A stretch of DNA of 64,000 bases from Arthrobacter silviterrae (GTDB lineage Bacteria > Actinomycetota > Actinomycetes > Actinomycetales > Micrococcaceae): assembly GCF_011045165.1 (NCBI RefSeq), contig NZ_JAAKZI010000005.1:62001-126000 (forward strand), in the 5' to 3' direction. This document shows positions 51,147 to 59,548 of this stretch, piece by piece. Both the position numbers and the translations under genes were made by a program. The notes under the pieces are model-generated. The model was not told where the DNA came from. It was given only the letters and a program-made list of their open reading frames with translations, and did not search any database. How positions within the stretch are numbered: position 1 is the first letter of the stretch; each line of letters opens with the position of its first letter.

Positions 51147-52624
51147 AGCTTGAACGCCCTCCGAGGTGCGGCGTCGACAATGTCCACGATGATCTCCTGG
51201 GCGCGGGCCTCGCTGACGCGGCGCTCGGCGACCAGGCGCGCCAGGAAGCTCGCCTCAATGCGGCGCGAGGTGTTGTGGCGGGCAGGGATGGAGCAAAACG
51301 CGCGGGTGTCGTCAATGAAACCGGAGGAACGGGAGAAGCCGGCTGTTTCGGTGACGGCGGCACGGAAGCGCAGCATGGCGTCCGGCGCGTCCAGGAACCA
51401 CCACGGGGCGCCAATGAATACGGACGGGTAGAACCCGGCCAGCGGCGCAATTTCACGGGAAAAGACAGTTTCGTCAATGGTGAACGGGATGAAGTGGAAG
51501 CCGGGTGCCGTGCCGAAGTCCTCCAGCATGGGGCGCAGGGCCTCGGTGTAGCTGACGGCGAACGGGATGTCGTGGCCGGTGTCCGCCCCGAAGGTGTTGA
51601 AGGATGCGGTGTGGTGGTTGCGGAACACTCCGGGGTGGATGGTCATGACCAGTCCGTCCGCCACGGACATGCGGGCCATCTGGTACGTCATGTGGGCCTC
51701 GAACACATCGGCGTCCTGGGCGGTGGCCTCGCCGCGGCGGGCCTTGTCGAAGAGGGCAGCGGCAGTGCCGGCTTCGAGTCGGAGCGTCTGTGCCGTGCGG
51801 ACGCCGTGGTCTGCGGAGACGGCGCCATGCTCCACGAAGTACTGGCGGCGGTTTTCCAGGGCGCGGAGGTAGCCCTCGTAGCCGCCGATGCCGTCGCCGG
51901 CCGTGTCAATGAGCCTTTCAACCCGCTCCGCCCACCCGGCTGCGGCGAACTTGATGTAGGCATCGGGGCGGAAGGTGGGCAGCACCCGGCCGGCGAAGGT
52001 GGGGTCCTCGGCAATCGCCTTGTGGGCGGCCAGCTCGTCGAGGGGATCGTCAGTGGTCGCCAGCACCTCGATGTTGAATTCCTTGAACAGCTGGCGCGGG
52101 CGGAATGCCGGGCTCTTGAGCTTGGCGTCGAGTTCGTCAAACAGCGCGTCGGCATTTTCCTCGCTGACCTCCCTGGACAGGCCAAAGACGTGCTCAAAGG
52201 AGTCGCGCATCCAGTAGCCGGAAGCTGTGCCGTCAAAGAGCGGCCACGCCTTGGCGAACTCGCGCCACGTTTCGCGGGGTTCCACGGCCGTGGTGCCGCC
52301 CACCCGCAGGCGCTCCAGCGGAACGCCGCTGGCGTGGATCAGGCGGGTCACGTAGTGGTCCGGGCTGACCAGCAGAGTTGCGGGGTCCGGAAACGGGGTG
52401 TCCTGTTCCAGCATGGCCGCATCCACGTGCCCGTGCGGGGAGATGATGGGCAGGCCCTCAACCCGTGCCAGCAGTTCGCGGGCGATGCTGCGGGTGCCGG
52501 GATCGGCGGGCAGCAGCCGGTCCGGATCCGCAGCCGGAGACGGCCGCGCACCCGCCTGGACGTCGGCTGCGGCGTCCGCCGGGGACAGGGTGCGCGTGGC
52601 GATGGGCGAGAGGAAGTGTGACAT
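51143..52624 (-). CDS. uxaC: Glucuronate isomerase
   Basis: A 493-residue amidohydrolase-fold isomerase that converts D-glucuronate to D-fructuronate (and galacturonate to tagaturonate). PIISPHGHVDAAML supplies the first metal-binding residues, TDDPLDELAAH and TIHPGVFRNHH follow, and IGAPWWFLDAPDAM is a conserved late segment. The ATG at 52624 begins MSHFLSPIATRTLSP. A LacI-type operator/promoter lies 30-50 bp upstream. uxaC is the first gene of the uxaC-uxuB-manD-gntK block. Confidence 0.95.
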   Translation of the reverse strand: MSHFLSPIATRTLSPADAAADVQAGARPSPAADPDRLLPADPGTRSIARELLARVEGLPIISPHGHVDAAMLEQDTPFPDPATLLVSPDHYVTRLIHASGVPLERLRVGGTTAVEPRETWREFAKAWPLFDGTASGYWMRDSFEHVFGLSREVSEENADALFDELDAKLKSPAFRPRQLFKEFNIEVLATTDDPLDELAAHKAIAEDPTFAGRVLPTFRPDAYIKFAAAGWAERVERLIDTAGDGIGGYEGYLRALENRRQYFVEHGAVSADHGVRTAQTLRLEAGTAAALFDKARRGEATAQDADVFEAHMTYQMARMSVADGLVMTIHPGVFRNHHTASFNTFGADTGHDIPFAVSYTEALRPMLEDFGTAPGFHFIPFTIDETVFSREIAPLAGFYPSVFIGAPWWFLDAPDAMLRFRAAVTETAGFSRSSGFIDDTRAFCSIPARHNTSRRIEASFLARLVAERRVSEARAQEIIVDIVDAAPRRAFKL

Positions 52625-52630
52625 AGCTCA

Positions 52631-52660
52631 ATAATCCTTCGTTCCCATCAACGTTGTCAA
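52631..52660 (-). promoter_or_regulatory. uxaC promoter
   Basis: Minus strand: perfect -35 TTGACA (52660-52655), an 18-bp spacer and -10 GATTAT (52636-52631). The start point would fall at or next to the ATG at 52624, so the message may be leaderless; AAGGA overlapping the -10 could serve read-through transcripts. Confidence 0.65.
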
Positions 52661-52671
52661 CCGGTTGCCAA
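52654..52671. promoter_or_regulatory. LacI-family operator upstream of uxaC
   Basis: TTGTCAACCGGTTGCCAA is an 18-bp palindrome with a perfect CAACCGGTTG core and 8 of 9 symmetric pairs, the standard LacI/GalR-type pattern. It covers the -35 of the uxaC promoter and the stop codon of the preceding isomerase-like gene. The LacI protein encoded at 55553-56632 is the natural candidate. Confidence 0.8.
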
Positions 52672-53556
52672 AAGATTGCCATTCAATCCCGAGGCCGCCC
52701 AGTCGAAAGAGATTTTGTGGCTGTCGTACAGTGATTTCATACTGGGACGGTCCACCTCCACCATGTAGTCGCCGTCGTAGTTCGCCGGCATGGTGGCGAG
52801 GATGCCCGGCAGGTCCAGGACGCCCAGGCCCGGCTCGGCCCACATCCGCCCGGTTCCGGTAACCTCGAAGTAGGCCATGCCCGCCCGGGAGGCCGGCTCC
52901 AGGTAGTCGGGGAAAACGTCCTTGATGTGGATCCCGCCAACCCTGTCGGCATAGCGGGCGATCATGGCCGCAGGGTCCATCCCCGCCCAGCGCAGGTGGC
53001 CCGTGTCCGGGCCGAATCCGATGGTGTCCGGCCCCAGCGTGTCCAGCAGGGAGGTGATCTCGTGTTCGGTCTCAAAGACGCCTCCCACGTGCGGGTGCAG
53101 GAGCGGGCGCAGCCCTTCCGACTGGAGGACTTCGCAGCTGCGCCCCACGTTCTCGATGGCCGCCGCAAGACGGCCCGCATTGAAATCCGCGCCGACGGCG
53201 GGTTCGGCGCGGCGGGCGGGCAGTTCAACCGATGAGACCATGGTGCGGTCCAGCCCCAGTTCCGCCTGGACGCCAGAGAAGCGCCGGGCCCTTTCCAATT
53301 CGGCCTTCATGTCGACGGTTTCATCGAAGGCTGAGTTGAACAGGCTCAGGGACGGGGCCAGGCCAAAGCCGGCAATCCAGGCACGGTAGGCGCCAGCCGT
53401 CATCCCTTCGGGCACGTCTGCCTTGACGGCGGTGAAGCCGATGCCGGCCAGTTCCTCAAAGGCCCGTCCCAGCACCTCCGGCGTCTTTCCGTCCCTCGCC
53501 CAGTAGGCGATGGGGTTCACGGCAAGCCGGGGCCGGCGCGGGGTGTCCGGGTTCAT
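52657..53556 (-). CDS. Sugar phosphate isomerase/epimerase-like TIM-barrel protein (IolE-like)
   Basis: A 299-residue AP-endonuclease-2-type TIM barrel. LAVNPIAYWARDG at the N-terminus and GPDTGHLRWAGMDPAAMIARYADRVGGIHIKDV resemble inosose dehydratases, and HPHVGGVFET plus the late MVEVDRP supply likely metal ligands. It could catalyse an elimination, hydration or epimerisation on a keto sugar. ATG at 53556 with GGAAGGA at 6 nt. It follows a Gfo/Idh/MocA gene by 39 bp. Confidence 0.85.
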   Translation of the reverse strand: MNPDTPRRPRLAVNPIAYWARDGKTPEVLGRAFEELAGIGFTAVKADVPEGMTAGAYRAWIAGFGLAPSLSLFNSAFDETVDMKAELERARRFSGVQAELGLDRTMVSSVELPARRAEPAVGADFNAGRLAAAIENVGRSCEVLQSEGLRPLLHPHVGGVFETEHEITSLLDTLGPDTIGFGPDTGHLRWAGMDPAAMIARYADRVGGIHIKDVFPDYLEPASRAGMAYFEVTGTGRMWAEPGLGVLDLPGILATMPANYDGDYMVEVDRPSMKSLYDSHKISFDWAASGLNGNLLATG

Positions 53557-53595
53557 GGTGTCCTTCCCTGGGGGCATCTTGGGGCATCGGGTTTC

Positions 53596-54702
53596 TCAGG
53601 CGAGGCGCACGGGCAGCCCGGTGCGGGCGGATTCATACGCGCCCGTGATGACGCTGAGCGAAAGGCGGTTCTCCTCGAGCCCCACGCGCGGGGGCCTGCC
53701 GTCCCGGACGGCGGCCAGGAAATCGAGGTATTGGCGGACATGGGCGTCGGAGAGTTCGGCCGGATCGGAACCGGCGGACGGGGCTCCCCCAAGGCCCGGG
53801 CCGTAGTGCTCCAGCTGGTTGCCGGCACCTGCCCCGCCATAGAATATTTCCTCCGGCGCCTGGCCGGCTGGGGTGGTGTGGATGTAGCTGAGCTGGTCGT
53901 TGTCAATGACGGCCGAGCCGCGGTCGCCGTGGACCTGCAGCCGGGCGCTCAGGCCTGGAAAGGCGGCAGTGGAGGCGTGCAGCATACCCAGCGCGCCGCC
54001 GTCGAACTTCACCACGCCAACGGCGACGTCCTCCACGTCGATCCGTTCGTGGGCCGTGCGGGCGGTGTAGGCAAACACCTCCACGGGGGTGCCGAGGGCC
54101 GCGACCAGCAGGTCAACGGTGTGCACGCCCTGGTTCATGAGCGCCCCTCCCCCGTCCAGCTCCCAGGTGCCGCGCCAGTCCCCGGAGTCGTAGTAGCTTT
54201 GGCCCCGCCACCAGTCGATCGAGGCAATGCCCGATGTCAGCCTGCCCAGGCCGCCGTTGCGGAGCGCCTCCAGGACGATCTCCGTGGACGGGTCGAAGCG
54301 GTGCTGCGAAATGACGGTGACCGTCCTGCCGGCAGCGTCGCGGGCCGCAATGATCGCGTCCACTTTTTCCGGCGTGATTTCCGCCGGCTTTTCAATCACC
54401 ACGTGCCGCCCGGCCAGCAGGGCCTCGATGGCCACCTCGCCGTGGACGCCCGTGGGGGTGCACACGGCCACCGCGTCGATGGGGTGCGCGGCCAGGGCCG
54501 CACCCAGGGAACTGTACGCGGGAACCCCGTACTGCCGGGCCAGGGCCCCGGCCTTGGCCAGGTTGAGGTCGACGACGGCGGCCAGCACGGCCTCCCTGCC
54601 CAGCCCGGAAATGACGGCTGCGTGGCGGGTGCCGATCATGCCCGCACCGACGACCACAAAGCGCAGTTTGGCGGCCTTGTCCCTGCTGCCCGGGTTATCC
54701 AT
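53596..54702 (-). CDS. Gfo/Idh/MocA family oxidoreductase
   Basis: A 368-residue NAD(P)-dependent sugar oxidoreductase. VVVGAGMIGTRHAAVI is the dinucleotide fold and CTPTGVHGEVAIEALLAGRHVVIEKPAEIT the conserved EKP lysine. WELDGGGALMNQGVHTVDLLVAALG has the catalytic-site H. The ATG at 54702 overlaps the stop of the upstream isomerase-like gene by 8 bp. Members oxidise or reduce sugars at C1-C3; the substrate here is unknown, probably a glycoside or sugar acid. Confidence 0.91.
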   Translation of the reverse strand: MDNPGSRDKAAKLRFVVVGAGMIGTRHAAVISGLGREAVLAAVVDLNLAKAGALARQYGVPAYSSLGAALAAHPIDAVAVCTPTGVHGEVAIEALLAGRHVVIEKPAEITPEKVDAIIAARDAAGRTVTVISQHRFDPSTEIVLEALRNGGLGRLTSGIASIDWWRGQSYYDSGDWRGTWELDGGGALMNQGVHTVDLLVAALGTPVEVFAYTARTAHERIDVEDVAVGVVKFDGGALGMLHASTAAFPGLSARLQVHGDRGSAVIDNDQLSYIHTTPAGQAPEEIFYGGAGAGNQLEHYGPGLGGAPSAGSDPAELSDAHVRQYLDFLAAVRDGRPPRVGLEENRLSLSVITGAYESARTGLPVRLA

Positions 54703-55507
54703 GGATGGCGTCCTTTGACGTGTGGCGGCCCTGGACTCCGGCAAGCCAGGAATGCAGTTCGCGGGCGTCCCGGAGCAGCTGCTGCGGGGTGTCCTCGGCA
54801 ACAAATTCCAGCATGAGGTCAATTTCCTGGGCACCGCCGTGCGACAGGGCGTCCAGGCGCCCGCGCCAGGCAGCGGAAAGCTCCCCCAACGGCAACCGGC
54901 TGCCGTCTGACTGCCACGAAAAGACGTGGAGTGCGTCCACCTGGCCCTTGAGCAGTTCCAGTTCCGCGAGGGCCGGGGCATCTGCGATGCCCGGGCGTGG
55001 CTGCCAGTAGCTCCGCACGGGCTGCCCCTCAACCTCCCTGGCCGCGGCGATGTCCGACAGCAGGGCGAGCGTTGATTCCGCCGTGTCGGTCAGCGTGTTG
55101 CGGTGGAATTCCAGGTGGAGCGCGATCCCCCGGGCTGCCGCGTGGTCTGCCGCCGAAGCAATGCACAGGGCAATGCGGATGCGGTCGGCGTCGCTGGTTT
55201 CGGCGGAACCCGTGCTGCCTGCCCAGACGCGGATTCGCGGGGCGCCCAGGCGCGAGGCGGTGGCGGCAATTGAGTCAATGGGGGTGCCGTCCGCCCGCCA
55301 GTACGAGCCATAGCCCTCGATCCCGATCCCGGCTGCGGCACACAGTTCCCGGGCCCGGTCCGCCTGGCTGTCATCGCCCGGCACAACGTGGACATCGCCG
55401 CTCCAGGAGATCTTTCCCAGCCCGGCATCGGCGGCCAGCTGCACGATGTCTTCCAAGGACAGCTTCCTGAAGGTTACGGACATGAGCCCGGTGTTAAAAA
55501 CGGTCAT
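54695..55507 (-). CDS. Sugar phosphate isomerase/epimerase-like TIM-barrel protein
   Basis: A 270-residue TIM barrel, only distantly similar to the one at 52657. The N-terminus MTVFNTGLMSVTFRKLSLEDIVQLAADAGL, then HLEFHRNTLTD and the late ALHVFSWQSDGSRLPLGE, place it in the AP-endonuclease-2 group. Start ATG at 55507 with GAGAAG upstream; the frame remains open 45 nt further. It is co-translated with the Gfo/Idh/MocA enzyme. Confidence 0.84.
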   Translation of the reverse strand: MTVFNTGLMSVTFRKLSLEDIVQLAADAGLGKISWSGDVHVVPGDDSQADRARELCAAAGIGIEGYGSYWRADGTPIDSIAATASRLGAPRIRVWAGSTGSAETSDADRIRIALCIASAADHAAARGIALHLEFHRNTLTDTAESTLALLSDIAAAREVEGQPVRSYWQPRPGIADAPALAELELLKGQVDALHVFSWQSDGSRLPLGELSAAWRGRLDALSHGGAQEIDLMLEFVAEDTPQQLLRDARELHSWLAGVQGRHTSKDAIHG

Positions 55508-55552
55508 CACTTCTCTTCTGTGGGGTGGTTCGTTCAGTACGGGATGAATCAA

Positions 55553-56632
55553 TCACGCCGTGGCGGCACCCGGCCCGGGAGCCTGCCGGGGTGAGGGACC
55601 CGTTGAGCCCCGCAGCACCAGTTCGGTCCGCAGCACCGGAAGCCTGTGGGGTCCCGGACCCTTGTCCAGTTCCTCCAGAACGTAGCCCAGTGCGGTGGTC
55701 CCCAACTCATGCAGCGGGGACTTGATGGTGGAAAGCGGGGGCGTGGTGAAGTCGGAGCCAAAGATGTTGTCAAAGCCAAGGATGCTGAATTCGTCGGGAA
55801 TGTTGACGCCGGCCGCCTGCAGCTCCCGCATGAGCCCAATCGCCATCAGGTCGTTGTAGCAAAAGACAGCGGTGGCAAAGCCTTCCCGGACAGCAGCCGC
55901 CGCCCGCCTGCCGCCGTCCACGGTGGGCACGCCGGAGGCCACCACGGTGGCGGACAGGCCCGACCAGTCGCTGCGGGCCTTGATGGTCTCCCACCGGCGC
56001 TGGGACATCCAGGACCGCTCGGGCCCCGCCACATAGGCAATGTGGCGGTGGCCCATCGCCGCCAGGTGGCGAAGGGCGTCGGCCACGCCCGCTTCGGTGT
56101 CGGCCACCACCGAGCCGACGCCGTCCACGGTCCGGTTGATGACCACCACGGGCTTCTGCGACGCCAGTTGCGAGATGTCGGCGTCGGACAGCCGCGGGCT
56201 GGCCAGGATCAGGCCGTCCACTGTGGCGAGCATGCGCCGTGCGGCCGTCAGCTCAAGTTCCGCCGATTCGGTGGATTCTGCGAGCATCAAGGTGTAGTCG
56301 CGGGCGGAGGCGGCCGTGCCGGCACCGCGGATGATGTCAAAGTAGGCGGGATTGGTGATGTCGGAGACGATCAGGCCAATGGTGCGGGTGCGCCCCGTGG
56401 GGAGTGCCCGGGCAAAGGCGTTGACCTGGTAGTTCAGTTTCCGCGCGGCATCCTCGATCCTGGTTTGGGTCTTGGCACTGACCCGGCCGGGGGTGCTGAG
56501 GGCACGCGATACCGTGGAAGGATTGACGCCTGCCAGCTCGGCGATGTCGTAGATCGTGGGCGCCTGTTTTCCACCCGCCATCCGCCTGGTGCTGCGGGGG
56601 CGCGGTGCCTGCATGCCGGTGCTCTCGCTCAT
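55553..56632 (-). CDS. LacI family transcriptional regulator
   Basis: A 359-residue repressor. The HTH/hinge reads PTIYDIAELAGVNPSTVSRALSTPGRVSAKT (about 26-56), followed by a periplasmic-binding-protein-like core (RTIGLIVSDITNPAYFDIIRGAG, VVVINRTVDGVGSVVADTEAGV). It lies in the middle of the catabolic run, between the 2-hydroxyacid dehydrogenase and an isomerase-like gene. It is a good candidate to bind the CAACCGGTTG palindrome near uxaC. The inducer is unknown. Confidence 0.94.
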   Translation of the reverse strand: MSESTGMQAPRPRSTRRMAGGKQAPTIYDIAELAGVNPSTVSRALSTPGRVSAKTQTRIEDAARKLNYQVNAFARALPTGRTRTIGLIVSDITNPAYFDIIRGAGTAASARDYTLMLAESTESAELELTAARRMLATVDGLILASPRLSDADISQLASQKPVVVINRTVDGVGSVVADTEAGVADALRHLAAMGHRHIAYVAGPERSWMSQRRWETIKARSDWSGLSATVVASGVPTVDGGRRAAAAVREGFATAVFCYNDLMAIGLMRELQAAGVNIPDEFSILGFDNIFGSDFTTPPLSTIKSPLHELGTTALGYVLEELDKGPGPHRLPVLRTELVLRGSTGPSPRQAPGPGAATA

Positions 56633-56675
56633 GGGATCCTTCGCATTAGTCGCTCACTACATACCGTAACCCGGA

Positions 56676-57704
56676 TCACGCCATGGCGAGCAGTACATCC
56701 TCGGTGATGGCGTACGCGGGCCGCTCGCCCCGGGCCAGGCGTTCCACCTCGTTGACGGCCAGCCCGCCCATGCGCGTCAGCTCGTTGCCGACGGACCCGG
56801 CAATGTGGGGCGTCAGTATGACGTTGGGGAGGTCGTACAGCGCATCCCCGTCGGGGAGCGGCTCCGGGGACGTCACGTCCAGGACCGCGTTGATCCGGCC
56901 GTCCAGCAATTCCGCGCGGAGCGCATCGTGGTCAACCAGGACGCCGCGGGCGGTGTTGATGAACGTGGCCCCGTCCTGCAGCCGCGCCAATTCCGCGGCA
57001 CCAACCATGCCGACTGTCGAGGGCAGTAGGGGTGCATGCAGGGAAACAACCCGGCTGCGCTCCATGAGTTCTCCCAGTGGCACCAGTTCCACGCCCAGTT
57101 CCTGCGCTTCGGCGGAAGTCAGCGTCGGATCGGACAGCAGGACGTCGAGGGAAAACGGCTTGAGCAGGTCAATGACCAGCCTGCCAATGCGTGAGGCGCC
57201 GATGATGCCCACGGTCCCCGAAGCATTCCCGTAGCCGGTTGCCAGCACGTCCTTGCGATACGTTGACCGGTGGGTGTGCTGCTTGTGGTGCTCCGCCACG
57301 GCGTTCTTGCCTGCCAGCAGGATGAAGGCAAGCGTGTACTCGGCTACGGGAACCGCGTTGCCTTGTGCCGCCGTCGTAACCCTGATCCCCCGGTTCCAGC
57401 ACTCCAGCGAAACATGGCCCTTGACTGAGCCGGCCGCATGGGCGATCAGTTCCAGGCCCGGGCCGGCCGCAAGTGCCGCATCGTCAATAACGGGGCAGCC
57501 CCAGCCGGTAATGAGGGCCGTGGTCCGCCCCAGCACCTTCCTGGCATGGTCGGATTCGAATTCGGTCAGGACATCCTCGTGGACCACGTCGGCAACCCTG
57601 GCCAGGCGCTGCATGGCCGGTGCGTCAAAAAGCCTGTCCCTGAGCTCGTTGGATTTCATGGCGAAGGCCACCTGCGGCCGCGCCCTGGCGTGTTCTGCAC
57701 TCAT
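56676..57704 (-). CDS. D-isomer specific 2-hydroxyacid dehydrogenase
   Basis: A 342-residue NAD-dependent dehydrogenase. The nucleotide fold reads GIIGASRIGRLVIDL, where Ser replaces the second Gly of GxGxxG. NTARGVLVDHDAL holds the catalytic Arg, and LTPHIAGSVGNEL the catalytic His. Sitting 4 bp after a sugar permease gene, it probably reduces a 2-keto acid, for example a keto sugar acid, derived from the imported substrate. Confidence 0.9.
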   Translation of the reverse strand: MSAEHARARPQVAFAMKSNELRDRLFDAPAMQRLARVADVVHEDVLTEFESDHARKVLGRTTALITGWGCPVIDDAALAAGPGLELIAHAAGSVKGHVSLECWNRGIRVTTAAQGNAVPVAEYTLAFILLAGKNAVAEHHKQHTHRSTYRKDVLATGYGNASGTVGIIGASRIGRLVIDLLKPFSLDVLLSDPTLTSAEAQELGVELVPLGELMERSRVVSLHAPLLPSTVGMVGAAELARLQDGATFINTARGVLVDHDALRAELLDGRINAVLDVTSPEPLPDGDALYDLPNVILTPHIAGSVGNELTRMGGLAVNEVERLARGERPAYAITEDVLLAMA

Positions 57705-57708
57705 GGCG

Positions 57709-58581
57709 TCAGCCCTTCAGTCCGGAGTTGGCCATGCCTTCAACGAAGCGCTTTTGCGCGAAGACGAAGAGCACGATCATGGGCAGTGCTGCCAGTGCGG
57801 TGCCGGCCATCAGGTACGGCCACTGCACGTTCATGGGGTTTTGGGAGAAGATGGCCAGGCCCAGCTGGAGGGGCCTGATCTCATCAGTGTTGGTGATCAT
57901 CAGCGGCCACAGGAAGGCATTCCAGGCAGCCTCGATTTGGAAGACGACGATGGTGATCAGGGCAGGCTTGATGAGAGGGGTCATGATGCGGGTGAATATC
58001 CCAAATTCGCCCACCCCGTCCATGCGCGCGGCATCGGCCAGCTCGGACGGCAGGGAAACGTAGAACTGCCGCGACAGGAAGGTGTACATGGGTCCCGCCG
58101 CGAGCGGAATGATCAGCCCCCACCAGGAGTTGAGCCAGCCCGTGCCGCCCATGCCGAAGATGTCATTGCCGCCGAATAGCGGAATGCCCTTCACAATGAG
58201 GAACAAGGGAACCAGGATGATCTGGAACGGAATCATGAGCAGCACAATGAAGTAGTTCAGCAGGTACTTTGAGCCGCGGATGGGAAGCTTGGCCAGCGCG
58301 TAGCCGGCCATGGTGCACAGCACCAGCGTGACGGCGGTTTCGCCCACGGCAATAAAAAGGCTGTTGCGGAAGTAGTTCAGGAACGGCGCAATCGACATGG
58401 CCTCGACAAAGTTTCCCCAGAGAAAGTCCTTGGGCAGCCAGGTGAAGGTGGCCACCTCGTTCGGCGCCTTCAGCGCCGTCAGGATCATCCAGATGAATGG
58501 TGCCAGCATGAGGACCGATCCGAAGCTGAGGATGCCGTAGAGCAGTCCGCGTCCCACACGGGTTTTAGTTGTGTTATTCAC
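57709..58581 (-). CDS. Carbohydrate ABC transporter permease (MalG-type)
   Basis: A 290-residue CUT1-family inner membrane permease with six helices. LADAARMDGVGEFGIFTRIMTPLIKPAL is the EAA loop that contacts the ATPase. GTG at 58581 is chosen because it overlaps the previous TAA (GTGAATAA); an in-frame ATG at 58626 would sit within the upstream permease. No ATPase gene accompanies the two permeases, as is usual for MsiK-dependent actinobacterial transporters. Confidence 0.93.
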   Translation of the reverse strand: MNNTTKTRVGRGLLYGILSFGSVLMLAPFIWMILTALKAPNEVATFTWLPKDFLWGNFVEAMSIAPFLNYFRNSLFIAVGETAVTLVLCTMAGYALAKLPIRGSKYLLNYFIVLLMIPFQIILVPLFLIVKGIPLFGGNDIFGMGGTGWLNSWWGLIIPLAAGPMYTFLSRQFYVSLPSELADAARMDGVGEFGIFTRIMTPLIKPALITIVVFQIEAAWNAFLWPLMITNTDEIRPLQLGLAIFSQNPMNVQWPYLMAGTALAALPMIVLFVFAQKRFVEGMANSGLKG

Positions 58582-59548
58582 TCTTATCCGATCCTTGGAG
58601 CTTGCGGCCCACGTAGATGAAGACACTGATCAACAGGATCATGATGACCGTCTCGGCGGAGGCGTATCCCAGTCGCAAGCTTTGGAAGGCGTTGTTGTAG
58701 ATGTCCAGCACCAGCACGTTGGTGGCGATGCCCGGTCCGCCCTGCGTCATGACGTAGACCAGGTCGAACACCTGGAAGGTGCTCACGATCGCGGTGACGA
58801 GGACGAAGAACTGCGCCGGCGCAAGGGCCGGCCACTTGACGTGGCGGAAAATCTGCCAGCTGTTGGCGCCGTCCAGGTCGGCAGCTTCGATAAGCTCCCG
58901 GGAAACACCCTGGAGGGCGGCCAAATAAATGATCATCTTGGCGCCCAGGCCCTGCCAGACCCCCACCACCATGACGGAACCCAGTGCCATGTCGGGGTTG
59001 GTCAGCCAGCCCTGCGGGCCAATGCCGAACAGGCTCAGGATGCCGTTGCCCAGCCCGGATCCGGGGTTGTACATCCACAGCCAGACCGAGGCAACGGCCA
59101 CTGTGGCCGTGACTGTGGGGATGTAAAAGGCGGTGCGGAAGAAGGAAAGGCCGCGGATCTTTTGGTTCAGGCCCAGGGCAATCAACAGTGCCAGGCCCAT
59201 GGAAATCGGAACGACGACGACGGCGTAGACCACAGTGTTGATGAAGGCGGTCTTGAAGTTTTGGTCGCCCATGAGTTCAACAAAGTTGGCGAAGCCCACC
59301 CACTGCCACTCGCCGGTGAAGCTGTAGTCCGTCATGCTCAAAACGATGGCGGCCACGGTGGGGATGGAGATGAAGATGGTGGAGTGCAGCAGGGCAGGTG
59401 TGAGGAGGAACCAGCCGGCCCTGGTTTGCTTGCGTGTCAGCGATTTCCGCTTGGCGGGGCGGCCCGCCCCGGCCGGCTTTCCCACAGTGGGGGAAAGCCG
59501 GGCGGGGGCGCCGCCGCCGAGCGGCTTGGAGGTGGTGAGCTCACTCAT
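58574..59548 (-). CDS. Carbohydrate ABC transporter permease (MalF-type)
   Basis: A 324-residue CUT1 permease. A basic 35-residue cytoplasmic N-terminus precedes six membrane helices. The EAA loop reads ELIEAADLDGANSWQIFRHVKWPALAP. The ATG overlaps the solute-binding protein stop (ATGA). It pairs with the MalG-type permease to form the channel. Confidence 0.93.
   Translation of the reverse strand: MSELTTSKPLGGGAPARLSPTVGKPAGAGRPAKRKSLTRKQTRAGWFLLTPALLHSTIFISIPTVAAIVLSMTDYSFTGEWQWVGFANFVELMGDQNFKTAFINTVVYAVVVVPISMGLALLIALGLNQKIRGLSFFRTAFYIPTVTATVAVASVWLWMYNPGSGLGNGILSLFGIGPQGWLTNPDMALGSVMVVGVWQGLGAKMIIYLAALQGVSRELIEAADLDGANSWQIFRHVKWPALAPAQFFVLVTAIVSTFQVFDLVYVMTQGGPGIATNVLVLDIYNNAFQSLRLGYASAETVIMILLISVFIYVGRKLQGSDKSE

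Noticed and set aside
53596-55032. Upstream extension of the Gfo/Idh/MocA gene to 55032.
   Set aside because: It would overlap the isomerase-like gene by over 300 bp; the dinucleotide fold begins right after the ATG at 54702.
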